From Ramularia collo-cygni (Eukaryota; Ascomycota; Dothideomycetes; Mycosphaerellales; Mycosphaerellaceae), in assembly GCF_900074925.1 (NCBI RefSeq), contig NW_019716269.1, positions 8,450 through 72,449 of the forward strand: DNA of 64,000 nucleotides. Reading direction: 5' to 3'. Both the position numbers and the translations under genes were made by a program. The notes under the pieces are model-generated. The model made no database searches. It worked only from the letters and a program-made list of their open reading frames with translations, and had not been told where the DNA came from. Below, in pieces: positions 45,213 to 56,336 of this stretch (positions are counted from its first letter, which is position 1; the number at the start of each line of letters is the position of its first letter).

Positions 45213-46505
45213 TGTTGTTGTCGATGCGTTGGTGGCAGGTGTGACGCGATGCGACCGACGGTGCTAAAACTCCAGGATTCCGCTCTCCGCTTGCACAACA
45301 TTCGTGGGCACCCCAGAGCTCCACCGCGTGGCTTAGTCCGAGATGGGAAAGACCGAACGATGGGGAACAACGAACGATAAACTCGGCCTTTCCTCCAGGG
45401 GTGAATGTTTGAACAGCGGACAGCAAGGGAAAGAGGAAGAAAAGGGCTTCAAGGTTGAAGGATCGAGAAGGATGATGGATGCCCTGGCCGCCTGGCGTGA
45501 GAGTTTCTCACAAACATCGATTGACAGCGATTGACAGACATGGATCACGGCGGGGCTGGAAGCTGAAACCGTCCGAACCGTTGCAGGGTACATCCCTTAT
45601 TTTTGGATCCGGCCGTTGAACCAAGCTCGTGTTCGTGTTCGTGCGTCAGATATCATCTTACCAACTTCATGGTTGGTGAGTCGCTCACAAGGGCCGGTGA
45701 AATTGATGATTGCCGCCTCTCCTTGTAGTAGACCGATGACAACGCTCGCGAAGAGGTAGCTATAAGCATCAAAGCAGTAGCCATACGGGTAGTCATATCT
45801 GGAGGATCGGAGATTGCTACCTCTTCTTACAGAAGGTCGACAACAACGCTCACGAATAGGTAGCTAGAAGGATAAAAAGTAGTAGACGTGCGGAGAGTCA
45901 AGTGCGAAATTGAAGATGGCCGCCTCTCCTCGTGGTGGATCGACGAACAACGCTTACGAAGAGGTAGCTACAAGCACAAACAGTAGCAGCCGTGCGGAAA
46001 GTCAAATATGTCTCATCGAATGCCTTGAATTCCTTCTCAATCGTGCTTGCGTTGTTGCGGAGAATAAGGTACAAAAATCTTTTGCCTGCTCCAGGTGGGG
46101 CGGCAACCTTCAATTTCACCGGGGCTTGAATGCAGCTTCTCAAGCCAAACTGGCGCTTATATTTTCCACGCCTCACTCAATGAGCTTTCCAGCTCCGGTG
46201 TACGACAAATTCTTCAATCCATTTATTCCCTCGTCGTTTCCTCGACGATAACGTCCTGTCATTCATTGCCTATGCAACTGACCACGACCATCCACATGCA
46301 CGGCCGCTTGCAGCAGTTGAAAACTCTGGATCCCTCATTTGAGAATCCAGGCAAAATGCTGGTACGATCCGGCTCACTCCCAAATTTCTCGACCGGCTCT
46401 AGGTCATGCCTACCAAATATTCTCGACCTGACCTCGCAATCCAACAGTGAACATCCATATTCTCGACAAACCCAATTTTTTGATCCACAACATCCACACG
46501 ACGCG
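45213..46505. other. Intergenic region carrying a tandem repeat array
   Basis: Contains the repeat array at 45696-46121. The left part is the promoter region of the CFEM-like gene, the right part the 3' side of the aquaporin gene. Confidence 0.5.
45696..46121 (+). repeat. Tandem array of three ~100-bp introner-like units plus inverted end
   Basis: Three consecutive units (45696-45794, 45802-45901, 45902-46007) share the order GTGAAATTGAAGAT, GCCGCCTCTCCT, GACAACAACGCTC, CGAAGAGGTAGCTA, AGTAGCAGCCGTGCGG and AGTCAA with point differences. At 46098-46121 the first ~24 nt of the unit recur inverted (GGCGGCAACCTTCAATTTCACCGG), so the array is framed by an inverted repeat. A fourth copy sits in the S28 peptidase intron 8 kb away. 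Confidence 0.8.
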
Positions 46506-47933
46506 TCAAACCAGCGCATCCTTCTCTTGTGCCTTGACCCGGTCCTTGATCGCCTTGTGCGGCAGCAGCAGCTTCTTGAGCCCGAAATACGGCGTGTTGA
46601 TCGGACTGGGCCCGGTGTAAATGGCAATGTCGTACATGACGCCTCCAAAAAGAGCGCCGCAGAAGGGCGCCACCATCGGAATCCAGAAGTAGTACCCGCC
46701 GGCACTCCAAAGTTCATTGCCGTATCCCAACGCGTATGCCATCAATCGAGGGCCGAAATCCCGGGCGAGGTTGATTGCATAGCCAGTCTCCCAACCAAAG
46801 CTGGCGCCCAGACCAAAGACGAGGAAGAACAGGGCCAAAGGAAACCAGCTTCCGCTTGCGGAGAATGATCCCTTGTTGCTGTCATCTTTCAATGCGAAAA
46901 TGACAAACATCAAGAATGCACTCGCAATGAACTCGCTGAAGAACTGGCTCGCTTTGGTGAGATCCCCCTGCGGAAATGTGCAGAAGAGGCCCGCCGTGGC
47001 TTTCGGAGCAGGAGGCACGGTGCGAATTCCAGCACCTCCTTCGTAAGTGTTGATCTTGTTGATGTAGTTGGCGTAAACAATCCCCGAGCCCACGAACCCT
47101 CCGAGCAGCTGGGCGATGAAGTAGATGGGGAAGCGTCGCCACGGGAGCTTGCGGAGGACGCAGTTTGTGAAGGTAAGAGCCGGGCTAGTACGGGCATTGT
47201 TAGCACTCTGCTTCCATTCGATGACAGGTAGGTACTCACTTGAGGTACGCTCCGCTATCTCCAGCCACGTAGATGCCCAGCATCACGCCCAGACCCCATC
47301 CCCAATTAATGCTTTGATACTCGCCAAAGCCATTGCCTCCAGGCGCAGCAGTCTCTCCCGCGCTTAGCATCACTTGCGCCACGGAGCCGTTGCCAAAGGC
47401 CACCAGGATCAATGTACCGAAGAACTCTGCAAACGGCTCCTTCAGCGCTCCTCGGAAGATTGCCCATCTCAGATCCGCCTGTCAGGCTGTCAGCAATCGA
47501 ATCGCCGCGACCATTATGCCGCCACAAGAAGACCTACATGATCAGCATTATCGTGCTCTTCCACAATCGGCGCCTCCGGTCGCAACCCCATCATCGCTCT
47601 GGTCTTTTCAACCCGACTGGAAGTCGACTGCGGCACATCTTCAAAGTCCGCCCCGTTTCCATCTGGTCGATTGCCATTGCGGGTCGCCTCCCTCCGAGGC
47701 GAGTTTCCGCGCTGCGCGTTCTCGTGATGCGAAATCTCGTCTTTGCCGTCTCTCGCGTTGCCTTGAGGGAGATCGGGGTGGGTGGGAAAGTGATGCAACG
47801 CGTTGTTCCCCTCTTCCCAGGACTTGTCGTCTTTGTAAAGGGAGGAAGATCTGTTACTGGAATACTGCTGTTGATATTGCTGCTGCTGATACTGCTGCTG
47901 CTCTACGGCAGAGGTTTTCGCCCGGTTCTCCAT
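46506..47933 (-). CDS. Aquaglyceroporin, Fps1-like (MIP family)
   Basis: The exons are 47538-47933, 47240-47478 and 46506-47184, with introns of 59 and 55 nt in matching phases, giving 437 aa. The N-terminal 130 residues are cytoplasmic and Gln/Asp-rich (QQQYQQQQYQQQ run). The pore has a canonical first NPA box (AYLNPALTFTNC, N212, assembled across an intron) and a changed second box NLA (GYAINLARDFGPRL, N350), an asymmetry known in fungal Fps1-type channels. An extra loop (YINKINTYEGG) also fits. The family releases glycerol in osmoregulation. It is divergent from a maltose-permease-like gene. Confidence 0.92.
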
Positions 47934-48884
47934 GCTGTTTGCTGGGCTTCCGAGGGACGGTTGGTGACAAAGGATGCAGTGAAGGGCATGTGTATCTCAA
48001 GAAGGGAAGGAGTTGAACAGAAGAGACAAAGAAAGAGAGTACCCTACCCAAACCTACCAGACAGCTGAGAACCTGCTTCTTGAAGACTGCGTGCTTATCC
48101 GCGGCGGCTTCCTCTTTCGCACTACAGGAGGTGGCCGACATGGTTGATTTGCATCCTTCCTTCTGACGCAACGGTCCTGAGCGACTTCTAGGCCGAAAGG
48201 GGAAAAAGGCGAAGTGTGTTGAAGTTTGGGAGGCGTGGTTCATAGCGGTCGCTAAACTGTTTGCAGCTACAGCCCCAGAGATTTCCCCTCACTAGCTCCA
48301 ACGTTCCCCAGATGAGGGAACGATTCGCCTCGGTTTGAGATGCCGATGTCTGGGGGATATATCGAAGATGCAGTCGATTTGGAACAATTGAAAGGACTTC
48401 GTTGAGGCCCTTCTTGCTCACCATTTTATTTTTGGGTCGTCTTGCTCTGGGAGATGGCAGGAAGCAGAGAACAGAAGAAGCACCTGCCGTCATCGACGCG
48501 GCAATGCGGAGAATTGCTGCTGCCAGCCTTGCGAGGAAAAAGCAACACTTCTGTGGCCGTGCCGCACTGCCGCAGCGCAGAGATCACTCGATGACAGTGG
48601 AGGAGTGCTCTTTGCTGCAACATTTCGCGGCGGTGTGAAGAAAGCAGCACGCCTTCTCGCACGCGATCCGGCTGCGATCGACGTTGCATGTGAGAGCGGG
48701 GTTTCATGTTGCATTCTTCTTGCCTGAGGGTGTGAACAAGACAGAAATCATGGATCACAGGCCGGTGAGCCCTTGCGGCTCGCCTGTCCAAGATGTGATG
48801 TCTGCACATGCGCAGGATTGATTTGTACACCTGCGAAACATTTCGAAAAGGTCTCAAGAACTTCACCGCGCCATCTGCAACAAC
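47934..48884. promoter_or_regulatory. Divergent intergenic region: aquaporin and sugar permease
   Basis: A 950-bp spacer between divergent start codons. Co-regulation of the glycerol channel and the sugar permease is possible but not shown. No binding motif was recognised with confidence. Confidence 0.4.
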
Positions 48885-50486
48885 ATGGCAACTTCGGAGA
48901 AAACGGCCGCCAAGGGCAGCATAACTACGACATCTCCAGAGTTAACCGACCTGAACGCTGATGCCAAAGATGCAACCGAGAGGNAGCATTCCATGACTGT
49001 TCGAGAGGCCATCAAGCTCTACCCGAAAGCAATCGCTTGGTCCATCTTTCTCTCCTCGGCAGTAGCAATGGAAGGCTACGATATCATCCTCATCGCCGCA
49101 TTCTTTGCTTTTCCACCTTGGAATCAGAAGTTCGGCACCAAGATCCCAGGAAGTGAAGAATATGAAGTTTCCGTCGCATGGCAGTCCGGGCTTTCCAACG
49201 GCGCTCGAGTAGGCCAGATATTCGGATTGATCCTCAACGGCTTCATAGCGGATCGATTGGGATATCGCAAGACGATGGTGGGATTCCTGATCCTGATGAT
49301 AGGGTTCATCTTCGTCCCTTTCTTCGCAACGGATATCGTAATGCTACAAGTTGGAGTCATCTTGATGGGAATCCCTTGGGGTGTCTTCCAGACGTTGACG
49401 ACGACGTATGCAGCAGAGGTATGCCCAGTGGCCTTGAGGGGCTATCTCACGACGTATGTGAACATGATGTGGGGATTGGGACAGTTGATCGCTACAGGTG
49501 CCTTGCGAGGGTTCTTGAGCAGGGGAGATCAGTGGGCTTATCGCATTCCGTATGCGCTGCAGTGGGCATGGCCAGTGCCGCTACTCATCGGAGCGGTGTT
49601 TGCGCCGGAGAGTCCTTGGTGGCTTGTGAGGAAGGCGAGGCTGGAGGACGCAAAGAAGTCGTTGAGAAGGCTCACCACTGACGCGCCCGAGGCGGACATT
49701 GCGCAGACCATCGCCATGATGGTCCACACCGACGAATTGGAGAAGGACATATCCGTCGGCACTTCGTATCTCGACTGCTTTCGAGGGGTTGATCTTCGAA
49801 GAACAGAAATCACTTGCTTTGCGTGGGCTATCCAACCTCTGAGCGGAGCATCTCTACAAGGATTCTCGGCCTACTTCTTCAGAAACGCTGGCCTCCCCAC
49901 AACCATCTCCTTCGACTTCAGCATGGCTCTGTACGCGGTAGCCATGATTGGAGTAGTAATCGCCTGGTTCGCCATGTCTCGTTTCGGACGCAGAACACTC
50001 TTCCTCGCAGGACTTTCCGCCATGTGCTTGATCCTACTCACCATCGGCTTCGTGTCGCTGGCACCCTCACAAGCAAAAGGACCCAACTTCGCCATCGGAT
50101 CTCTGCTATTGCTGTGGACGCTATGCTACGATATCACGGTCGGAACCCTCACATATGCGATCGTCACGGAGATGCCTTCTGGTCGACTTCGCACCAAGAC
50201 GGTAGTGCTGGGGAGAAGTCTGTACAATGTGATTGGAATCATCAACGGCATCATCACGCCACGGATGTTGAATCCTTCGGCGTGGGATTGGAAGGGAAAG
50301 GTGGGATTCTTCTGGGCCGGCATGTGCTTCTTGTGTCTTTGCTGGGCATACTTCCGTCTGCCAGAGGCGAAGGGACGATCGTATGGGGAAATCGATGCGT
50401 TGTTTGAGAGAAGAGTGAGCGCGAGGAAGTTTCACTCGACAAAGGTGGAGCTGTTTCAGTCCAGTGCTATTGAGAAAAACGGTTAG
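48885..50486 (+). CDS. MFS sugar transporter, maltose/alpha-glucoside permease type
   Basis: A single exon of 533 aa with 12 predicted membrane segments. Family marks: GYDIILIAAFFAFPPW near the first helix, NGFIADRLGYRKTM (sugar-porter loop), AEVCPVALRGYLTTYVNMMWGLGQL, and PESPWWLVRKARLEDAKKSLRRLT after helix 6. TEMPSGRLRTKTVVLGRSLYN and PEAKGRSYGEIDALFERRV close the second half. These are typical of fungal alpha-glucoside:proton symporters at the plasma membrane. The substrate (maltose or another glucoside) is inferred. Confidence 0.92.
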   Translation: MATSEKTAAKGSITTTSPELTDLNADAKDATERXHSMTVREAIKLYPKAIAWSIFLSSAVAMEGYDIILIAAFFAFPPWNQKFGTKIPGSEEYEVSVAWQSGLSNGARVGQIFGLILNGFIADRLGYRKTMVGFLILMIGFIFVPFFATDIVMLQVGVILMGIPWGVFQTLTTTYAAEVCPVALRGYLTTYVNMMWGLGQLIATGALRGFLSRGDQWAYRIPYALQWAWPVPLLIGAVFAPESPWWLVRKARLEDAKKSLRRLTTDAPEADIAQTIAMMVHTDELEKDISVGTSYLDCFRGVDLRRTEITCFAWAIQPLSGASLQGFSAYFFRNAGLPTTISFDFSMALYAVAMIGVVIAWFAMSRFGRRTLFLAGLSAMCLILLTIGFVSLAPSQAKGPNFAIGSLLLLWTLCYDITVGTLTYAIVTEMPSGRLRTKTVVLGRSLYNVIGIINGIITPRMLNPSAWDWKGKVGFFWAGMCFLCLCWAYFRLPEAKGRSYGEIDALFERRVSARKFHSTKVELFQSSAIEKNG

Positions 50487-51629
50487 TCCGTAGGATATTG
50501 GAAAGCTCGGTCCTGCTAGCAGGTTCCCATGGGGTAGCCATCGAAAGGTGATGCGAGTCTCAGACACTATCGGTTGACAAAGCAGGCGTGGATTAGGTAC
50601 CGCACAAGCCGCAGAGCAAACGACGTGCCTGGATGATCCGACCGCATACGTACCTCTCCATCAGGGCTCCGTCCTTGCACGGTGAAGTTGCCACATCAGC
50701 CAGATTCTCAACCTTGGTGCAGAGGGTGACGGGGGCCTGATGGACGCATAACCGTTCCGCGTGCAGAGTTGACCACAGATGCTTGGAAGCTGACCAGCCT
50801 TCCCCAAAATCACTCTTCACGAGTGACCTTCTTCCCCATGGGGAAGCAGAAGTTATACGGCTCCGTCTATTACCTTCTTCTCACACCAGCGGAAAGACGC
50901 ATTTTGAGACTGAGACTTGACGGATCATGGGAAAGTAAGGAAGGCACAAGAGCCTATTCCGCATGAACTTTTCCTTCTATTCAAGTATCCCACGTCACTT
51001 CGTCTCTGTTCTTCCTCCCCCCTCCCACAAGAGAATATCAAGAATCGAATGCAATACCATCACGATGTATAGCTTACACACCAACCTACTTCCCTTGTAC
51101 CTACCGCCGACCTCTATCCCCACATAAGTAGACCTTCATCAAAATCCTCGTCGCCGCATTAGCCACAGTTATCATGACCACCACGGTTCGTGAATACACA
51201 CCCATACCACCCAATGCAAAGGCCCCATGCGGATCCTGGGTAAGCATACCGCTCACCCATCGGCCTCCAATAACATCTCGAAGATGTCTGCTCAATTGAC
51301 GCATACTCTCTAGTGCCACTATTACCCCGACAATATATAGCGCTGTAGGTTCTTCTATGCAGAGTCCAATTTCAAGTCACTACGAGCATGATCGGCGAGC
51401 GACCCGTTCATGAATTTAAAAGAAGCGAAAGGAGGAAAAAGGAGAAAGTATGCGCGAATATATTTGAATTCATTTTATATGTAGATACGCATAGCAAAAG
51501 AGATGACTAACTGACTTACCAATACAGATATTCAAACGATCATCAACCTTTCTCGCCCAAAAAAGTCACNGACCTTCGGGCTTAGGAGACGGAGATGATG
51601 TACCTCCTACGTGAGGGAGAGACACCGCT
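50487..51629. other. Intergenic region, no gene recognised
   Basis: Contains a long pyrimidine tract near 51000-51030 and AT-rich DNA around 51400-51540. No convincing coding frame was found. Confidence 0.45.
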
Positions 51630-51743
51630 CTAGACAGAGCTGCTGCATCTGCATTTGTTGATTTCTCTAAGGCAGTTGCCACAGACGAAGCGGCCGCATT
51701 TGGCGGAGGTGTCCATCACAAAGCGGTAGCAGTTGGCGAACAT
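51630..51743 (-). CDS. Possible 37-aa Cys-rich peptide
   Basis: A short open frame encodes MFANCYRFVM followed by CGRFVCGNCLREINKCRC and a short Ser/Val tail: seven cysteines among 37 residues, arranged so that a small zinc-bound or disulfide fold is conceivable. No signal peptide is seen. It is preceded by about 400 bp of CT/GA-rich leader-like sequence and overlaps a longer, less convincing frame. Similar tiny Cys-rich frames exist in many fungal genomes; whether it is translated is unknown. Confidence 0.4.
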   Translation of the reverse strand: MFANCYRFVMDTSAKCGRFVCGNCLREINKCRCSSSV

Positions 51744-52145
51744 GGTTGAGTTGTGAGAGTGAGGTGATTGGATAGAGCTCGTCGTGTGTTGTTTGTTGTA
51801 GAGAGAGATGGTGATTGAGTTTGATGGATAGATCTCGTTTGTTTGAATTATAGTGCGGTAGTCTTTTGATCGATGCGGAATGAGTATGCATGAGAGAAGA
51901 GGATGTTGGGGAATGCTTATATGTTGAGAGCGAGGTGGCTCGAGATGATGCTTCTTTGGTCTCTGACAATGCCCATGTTCTGTCTTCAAAGCGATAAATA
52001 CGTGCTTTGTCAAATGTTTCGTTGTAATGGGTATCTTCGAACAATGCTTGCTGGCTTTGTTCCTTGGAAATCGACACCGTTGTGGTGTTGTAAAGAAAGA
52101 AAACTTCCTCGAGGCTTTGTTGATGGGCTTTGTTGACCCGCGCTC
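51744..52145. other. Intergenic region upstream of the Cys-rich peptide
   Basis: GA/CT-rich on one strand, without recognisable genes; probably leader/promoter of the small frame plus the 3' UTR of the glycosyltransferase. Confidence 0.4.
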
Positions 52146-53531
52146 TCAGGGGAGATTACTAGAAGTCCCGTCGAATAGTTCGCTGCTACCATACCTAAGC
52201 CTTGCGAGGCGTAGATGCTCAGTCTTCAGCACATTTGGCTTCAAATCCTCAAAAGCCATACTCCAAATGGCTTGAGCCTCATCACGCTCCGTCATTCGCG
52301 CGGACTCCAGGCCTTGAAATATTAGCACGCAACCAGATGCAGAAAAAAAGCGTTCCAAAATCTACTCACCGATATGCTGAGCCTGGACCGGATACATTGC
52401 ATACCTACTATATCCAACCTCAGCGGCGAGTTGATCTAACATCAGATCAAACTGCCCTCTCTTTTGTTCTTGCATGTACTCAATGATCAAAGGAATACTT
52501 TCTCTTGGGAAGATCAAAGCCTGAGAACAGCAGCCAAACGGCTCATCAAATACCCCCGGAGAACGTGGCAGAAGCGATGCTTTCCCGCATTGATAGAAAA
52601 GGATGACCAGACCTGGAATGAGAATCGTGACGATGACGAACAGCGTTTCCAAATCCAAATACCGCCGTGTCCAGCGCCATCTCTGTCGTAGCACGATACT
52701 GGCAAGCAGAACCCCAGATGCGATTCCCAAGATGATGAGATATTCGTGATTTTCGCCAATTCCTTTCCCAGCCCATCCCATAGATCGTTCTTGGTTGAAG
52801 AGCCGCATGAACAGCCATTGCCGGTGCTCGTTGTCCAAAGCTGGTATCCTGCCGAGAGCAGACAACGCTTGCATCATCCAGCCATCGGCGAACAAAACGT
52901 CGTCTTCAACAAAAGCAATGTATGGAGTCCCACTATCCAGACATCCTCGCAGTGCTGTCGTGTAATCATATATGCCTTTCTCCGCGTACGCTCCCTTCTG
53001 CGAAAGCCCTTTGATGTACTCCTCTTCCTCCGGTCCACTGAAAGAATATGTTTCGAAACGATCGACGGCGTCGTGGAGCCAGGCTTCGTTCCAACTAGGG
53101 TGATCACTAGGGTTGATCTCGGCGTTCAAGATATTGATGTACAAGTCCTTCCTCTCTGCTCCTGTCAAGCCGTGTAGAAGACTGACCATGGTAGTCTGAG
53201 CATGTCAGCCAGTTCCAGAGCCGTGGAGAGATCACAACTTTCGAACCTCCAGATAACTTGAGCCTTTCCTGCTCACTGAGCTTGATGTAACACAAAGGCT
53301 TGCATTTGTCCCGGGAACTTCTCGACGAATCTGTTGACCAGAATTGTCTTTCAAATCGTGAATCAGCTGCCGAACCTCAGCCATGCGATATGTCGAGTAA
53401 CGTTGTTCAAAGGCCCTTGTTTTGTCGAAGAAGACGCTCCCCGGGTCGCGGTAGAAGTGCGTGGAGCCATACCATACAAGGCTCAGTAGGAACACCGCAC
53501 ACAAGAGGACCTTGCGCACGAGTGAAATCAT
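52146..53531 (-). CDS. PGAP4-like Golgi glycosyltransferase (GPI side-chain type)
   Basis: The exons are 53247-53531, 52370-53195 and 52146-52312, giving 425 aa. The first intron (51 nt) uses an unusual GTTCGA donor; the second is 56 nt with GTGAGT. An N-terminal signal anchor (residues ~4-22) precedes a GT-A fold with an acidic motif VEDD (~192-194). Two transmembrane helices (about 246-272 and 280-300) interrupt the catalytic domain. The motif GCCSQALIFPRE and the C-terminal QHIG-x-SS-like motif (here QHIGLES) follow. A GT-A domain split by a tandem membrane hairpin is the hallmark of PGAP4/TMEM246, which adds GalNAc to GPI anchors. The fungal sugar donor is unknown. Confidence 0.8.
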
Positions 53532-54372
53532 TGTATTGCCATGTTGTGTGGAATAGAGGTCTTTCTGCAATCCCAACGACCGTGGACTGCTGCCTACAGA
53601 ACCTCCTCGCGACCGACGTACGATCAAACGCCTTGACCGCCTTGGCAGTTCGATCACAAGGCTTGGCTGCCTTCTCCAACATCCCGGGAGGATTTATGTG
53701 GTATGAACGTGCACCTTCTANCCAATGGAATGTCTGAATGTAGCTTGTATTATGGGTCTGCTTGCCAAGTGAATGCAGTTCGGCTTCAGATGAACACTTG
53801 AGACGAGCCCTAAGACGCCTCCCAAGCCCTAAGCTTCCGAGATTGAAGCTATTGCTGCGAAGGATTCCTGTAAACACGAATGGGCGTCGAGAGATCGCAT
53901 ACTAGTGTGGCCCACTGTGGGGACGCCGGGTACGTTTTTCCACACTCCTCCTCTGGGTCAAGATGAGTAGATATGAGTAATTGTGACTAACAGCGACTGA
54001 TGGTAAGTGAATATGAGCGAGTGAGGATTGACCCCCATTTAAAATATCTCGACTCCAAGGACGGATACCCAGAGACGAACTGAAGATACAAGCGAGGAAT
54101 CCTGCAGTACGTTGTGACAACTACAACGCTCTTCAGCGAGCAGCTGACGTTGTTTTGGAGGTTCGGACCCAGAGCCGGCAAACCTTGGATTCCAGGTCAT
54201 AGCAGATGCATCGTTTCAGCCGCGTTGGTTTCAAGTCCGAGTTCCTCGATCAAAGGGGTCATTCTCCGTTCTGCATAGCGGTCCTGTATTGATGAACCGT
54301 CGCGGTGTGTAGACTCCTTCGCAGGTCCGCAGTCTTGAACGTCACCAACCCTCCCTTATGCCATCTCCATAC
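53532..54372. other. Intergenic region, no gene recognised
   Basis: Frames here are short and lack family features. It lies between the 5' end of the PGAP4-like gene and the 3' end of the MFS gene. Confidence 0.45.
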
Positions 54373-56217
54373 CTAAAGCGTATACCTAAAACCCTGCTGT
54401 CCCTCCACAACAGTCTCCCCACGATCAGCCTTGCGATTCTTCCTCGAATAAACGTAAAAGTTCTTCAAGACGTGCAAGATAGTGAGGGCTTGAGTGGCAA
54501 TCACCGCAATCATAGCTGGTACATATCGAGGAGCGTCCTGCTGTCTGAAGATGTTGGAGGCAGCGATGCCGCTGTAGAATCTCATCAGCAAGGTCGTCGT
54601 CAACACTCAATATGATGCAATGAGACTCACCCGACCGCACCACCTCCAATGAGCAGCGCACTCGCCACTGACCTCTTCATCTGCCCGACAATATTATTAT
54701 GCATATACCTATCCCACCCGGTCAGTGAACAAGCACATCTCCACCATCCATCCATTGTAGCAATACTCACGACAAAATAGTCGGCACGTTGGAATTCGCC
54801 CCACAAACTCCCAGATACACACCCGCGTACCTCGCCGCGGGATTATCATACGCAAAGCCCATCATAGCAACACCCACAATCGCCGCACCACAGTTCCAGA
54901 TCAGTACCAAGCCCCGCTTATGATAGCGATCCGCGAACCAAGCCGTGAAGAGCATCCAAGGCGCTGCCGCGACATAAGGTGGGAAAGAGAGGATTTGCGA
55001 CATGGCTGTTGTGTAGCCCATTTCGTTCTTGAGGATGATGGGGAGGAAGAAGGCAAAGGAGTAGGTTACTGTGTTGTTGAGGAGGTAGAGCCAGGCCCAT
55101 TCCCAAAGCTGATGGATCATTAATTAGATAAGAAAATTGTGATTTCAAGATACGGAAGACCAACCTTCCAATCTCCAAGGTACTTCAGAACATTCTGCTT
55201 CGTTAGCTTGTCGACGACNGCATCTCCACGATCTCGGTCGATGCGTGCGAGCACGATGGCCGACTCCTCAACCGTCATGAACGGCTTCCTGATGATCAAA
55301 CCAGGNTGGGTCGCTTGATCGGGGAAGCCCACGATGAAGACGAAGCCCACTCCAGCGAGGACAACAGTGATGATTCCTTGCATGATAAAGCTGCCAAATC
55401 GTCAGCAAGCCTTCCACCTTCGATATGCACAGTTACACTCACATCCATCTCCAGCCTCTCAGTCCTCCAACCCCATCCATCTGACTGAGTCCCCATGCAA
55501 GAATATTCGAAAAGCCCGAAGAGAGCAAAGCCAGCAAGTAGAAGGCACTGAACCTTTTCTGCACTTCAAATCTCACATACCAGCAGGAAAGCAGGAATAC
55601 GCAGCCAGGGTAGAACCTTTCAAGATTAGCCGGCGTTTGCCATCGACGCGTGCATTTATCTACTCACCCAGCCTCCAGTACCCCCAAAAGCACTCTACAT
55701 CCCAACAACACCGTCCAACTCTTGGTGAATCCCATTCCCAAAGTCACCGCACCCCAGGCAGATGCAAGCCCAGGCAACCAGATTCCCGCTCCAATCTTTC
55801 GGATCGCGATATTCGCAGGGAATTGAAAGAGAATGTATGGTACAAAGAACATCATGGACAGCAGAGTATATCTGTTCCCGATCGAGAGACCAAGATCCTC
55901 GTTCATGCCTGCGATGCGTGCATTCGGCAGGTTGACTCTATCGATGAGGGCAAAGGAGTAGATGGTGGCTAGGACGGGAAGAAGGCGAAGATCGATTTTG
56001 CGCACAACCCTGCGGATCTCTGGAGACTCTCGGNGAGGTTCCGTAGATTCGACATCTTGCAGCACGGCGGCGACGTTGAGACCTCCATCCTTTCCGCCGT
56101 CGTGGAGTGCATGTTCTACGTGTTTCTTGTTACCGTCAGTGGTAGTTTCTCTTTGGGGGCAGTGAGAGAATGTACCTCTTCCGCACCATGCACGGAGGAG
56201 CTTTTATCAGAAGCCAT
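54373..56217 (-). CDS. MFS permease, Dal5/allantoate-type, seven exons
   Basis: The exons are 56176-56217, 55668-56125, 55443-55616, 55165-55390, 54771-55108, 54631-54708 and 54373-54571. The six introns are 50-62 nt and all phases agree, giving 504 aa. Family marks: RRVVRKIDLRLLPVLATIYSFALIDRVNLPNARIAGM, FFVPYILFQFPANIAIRKIGAGIWLP, SQMDGVGGLRGWRWIFIMQGIITVV, FADRYHKRG, and the final GGIAASNIFRQQDAPRYVPA. These fit Dal5-like fungal permeases for vitamins or ureides. Intron 4 has a GTTGGT donor. It is far more split than the Dal5-type gene at 29378, so it is not a recent duplicate. Confidence 0.9.
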
Positions 56218-56336
56218 TCCAATACAAGTCTAACCAGAGGAGGGAGAGGTAGAAAAAGACGACGAAGATGGAAAGAGAGGGACTTGACTTCTTAACCGGT
56301 ACCAACGAAGCGACATGCGCATCTCGCGAGTCGGTA

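Noticed and set aside
29378..56217. The two Dal5-type permeases as a recent duplication
   Set aside because: Exon number (4 versus 7), intron positions and sequences differ widely.
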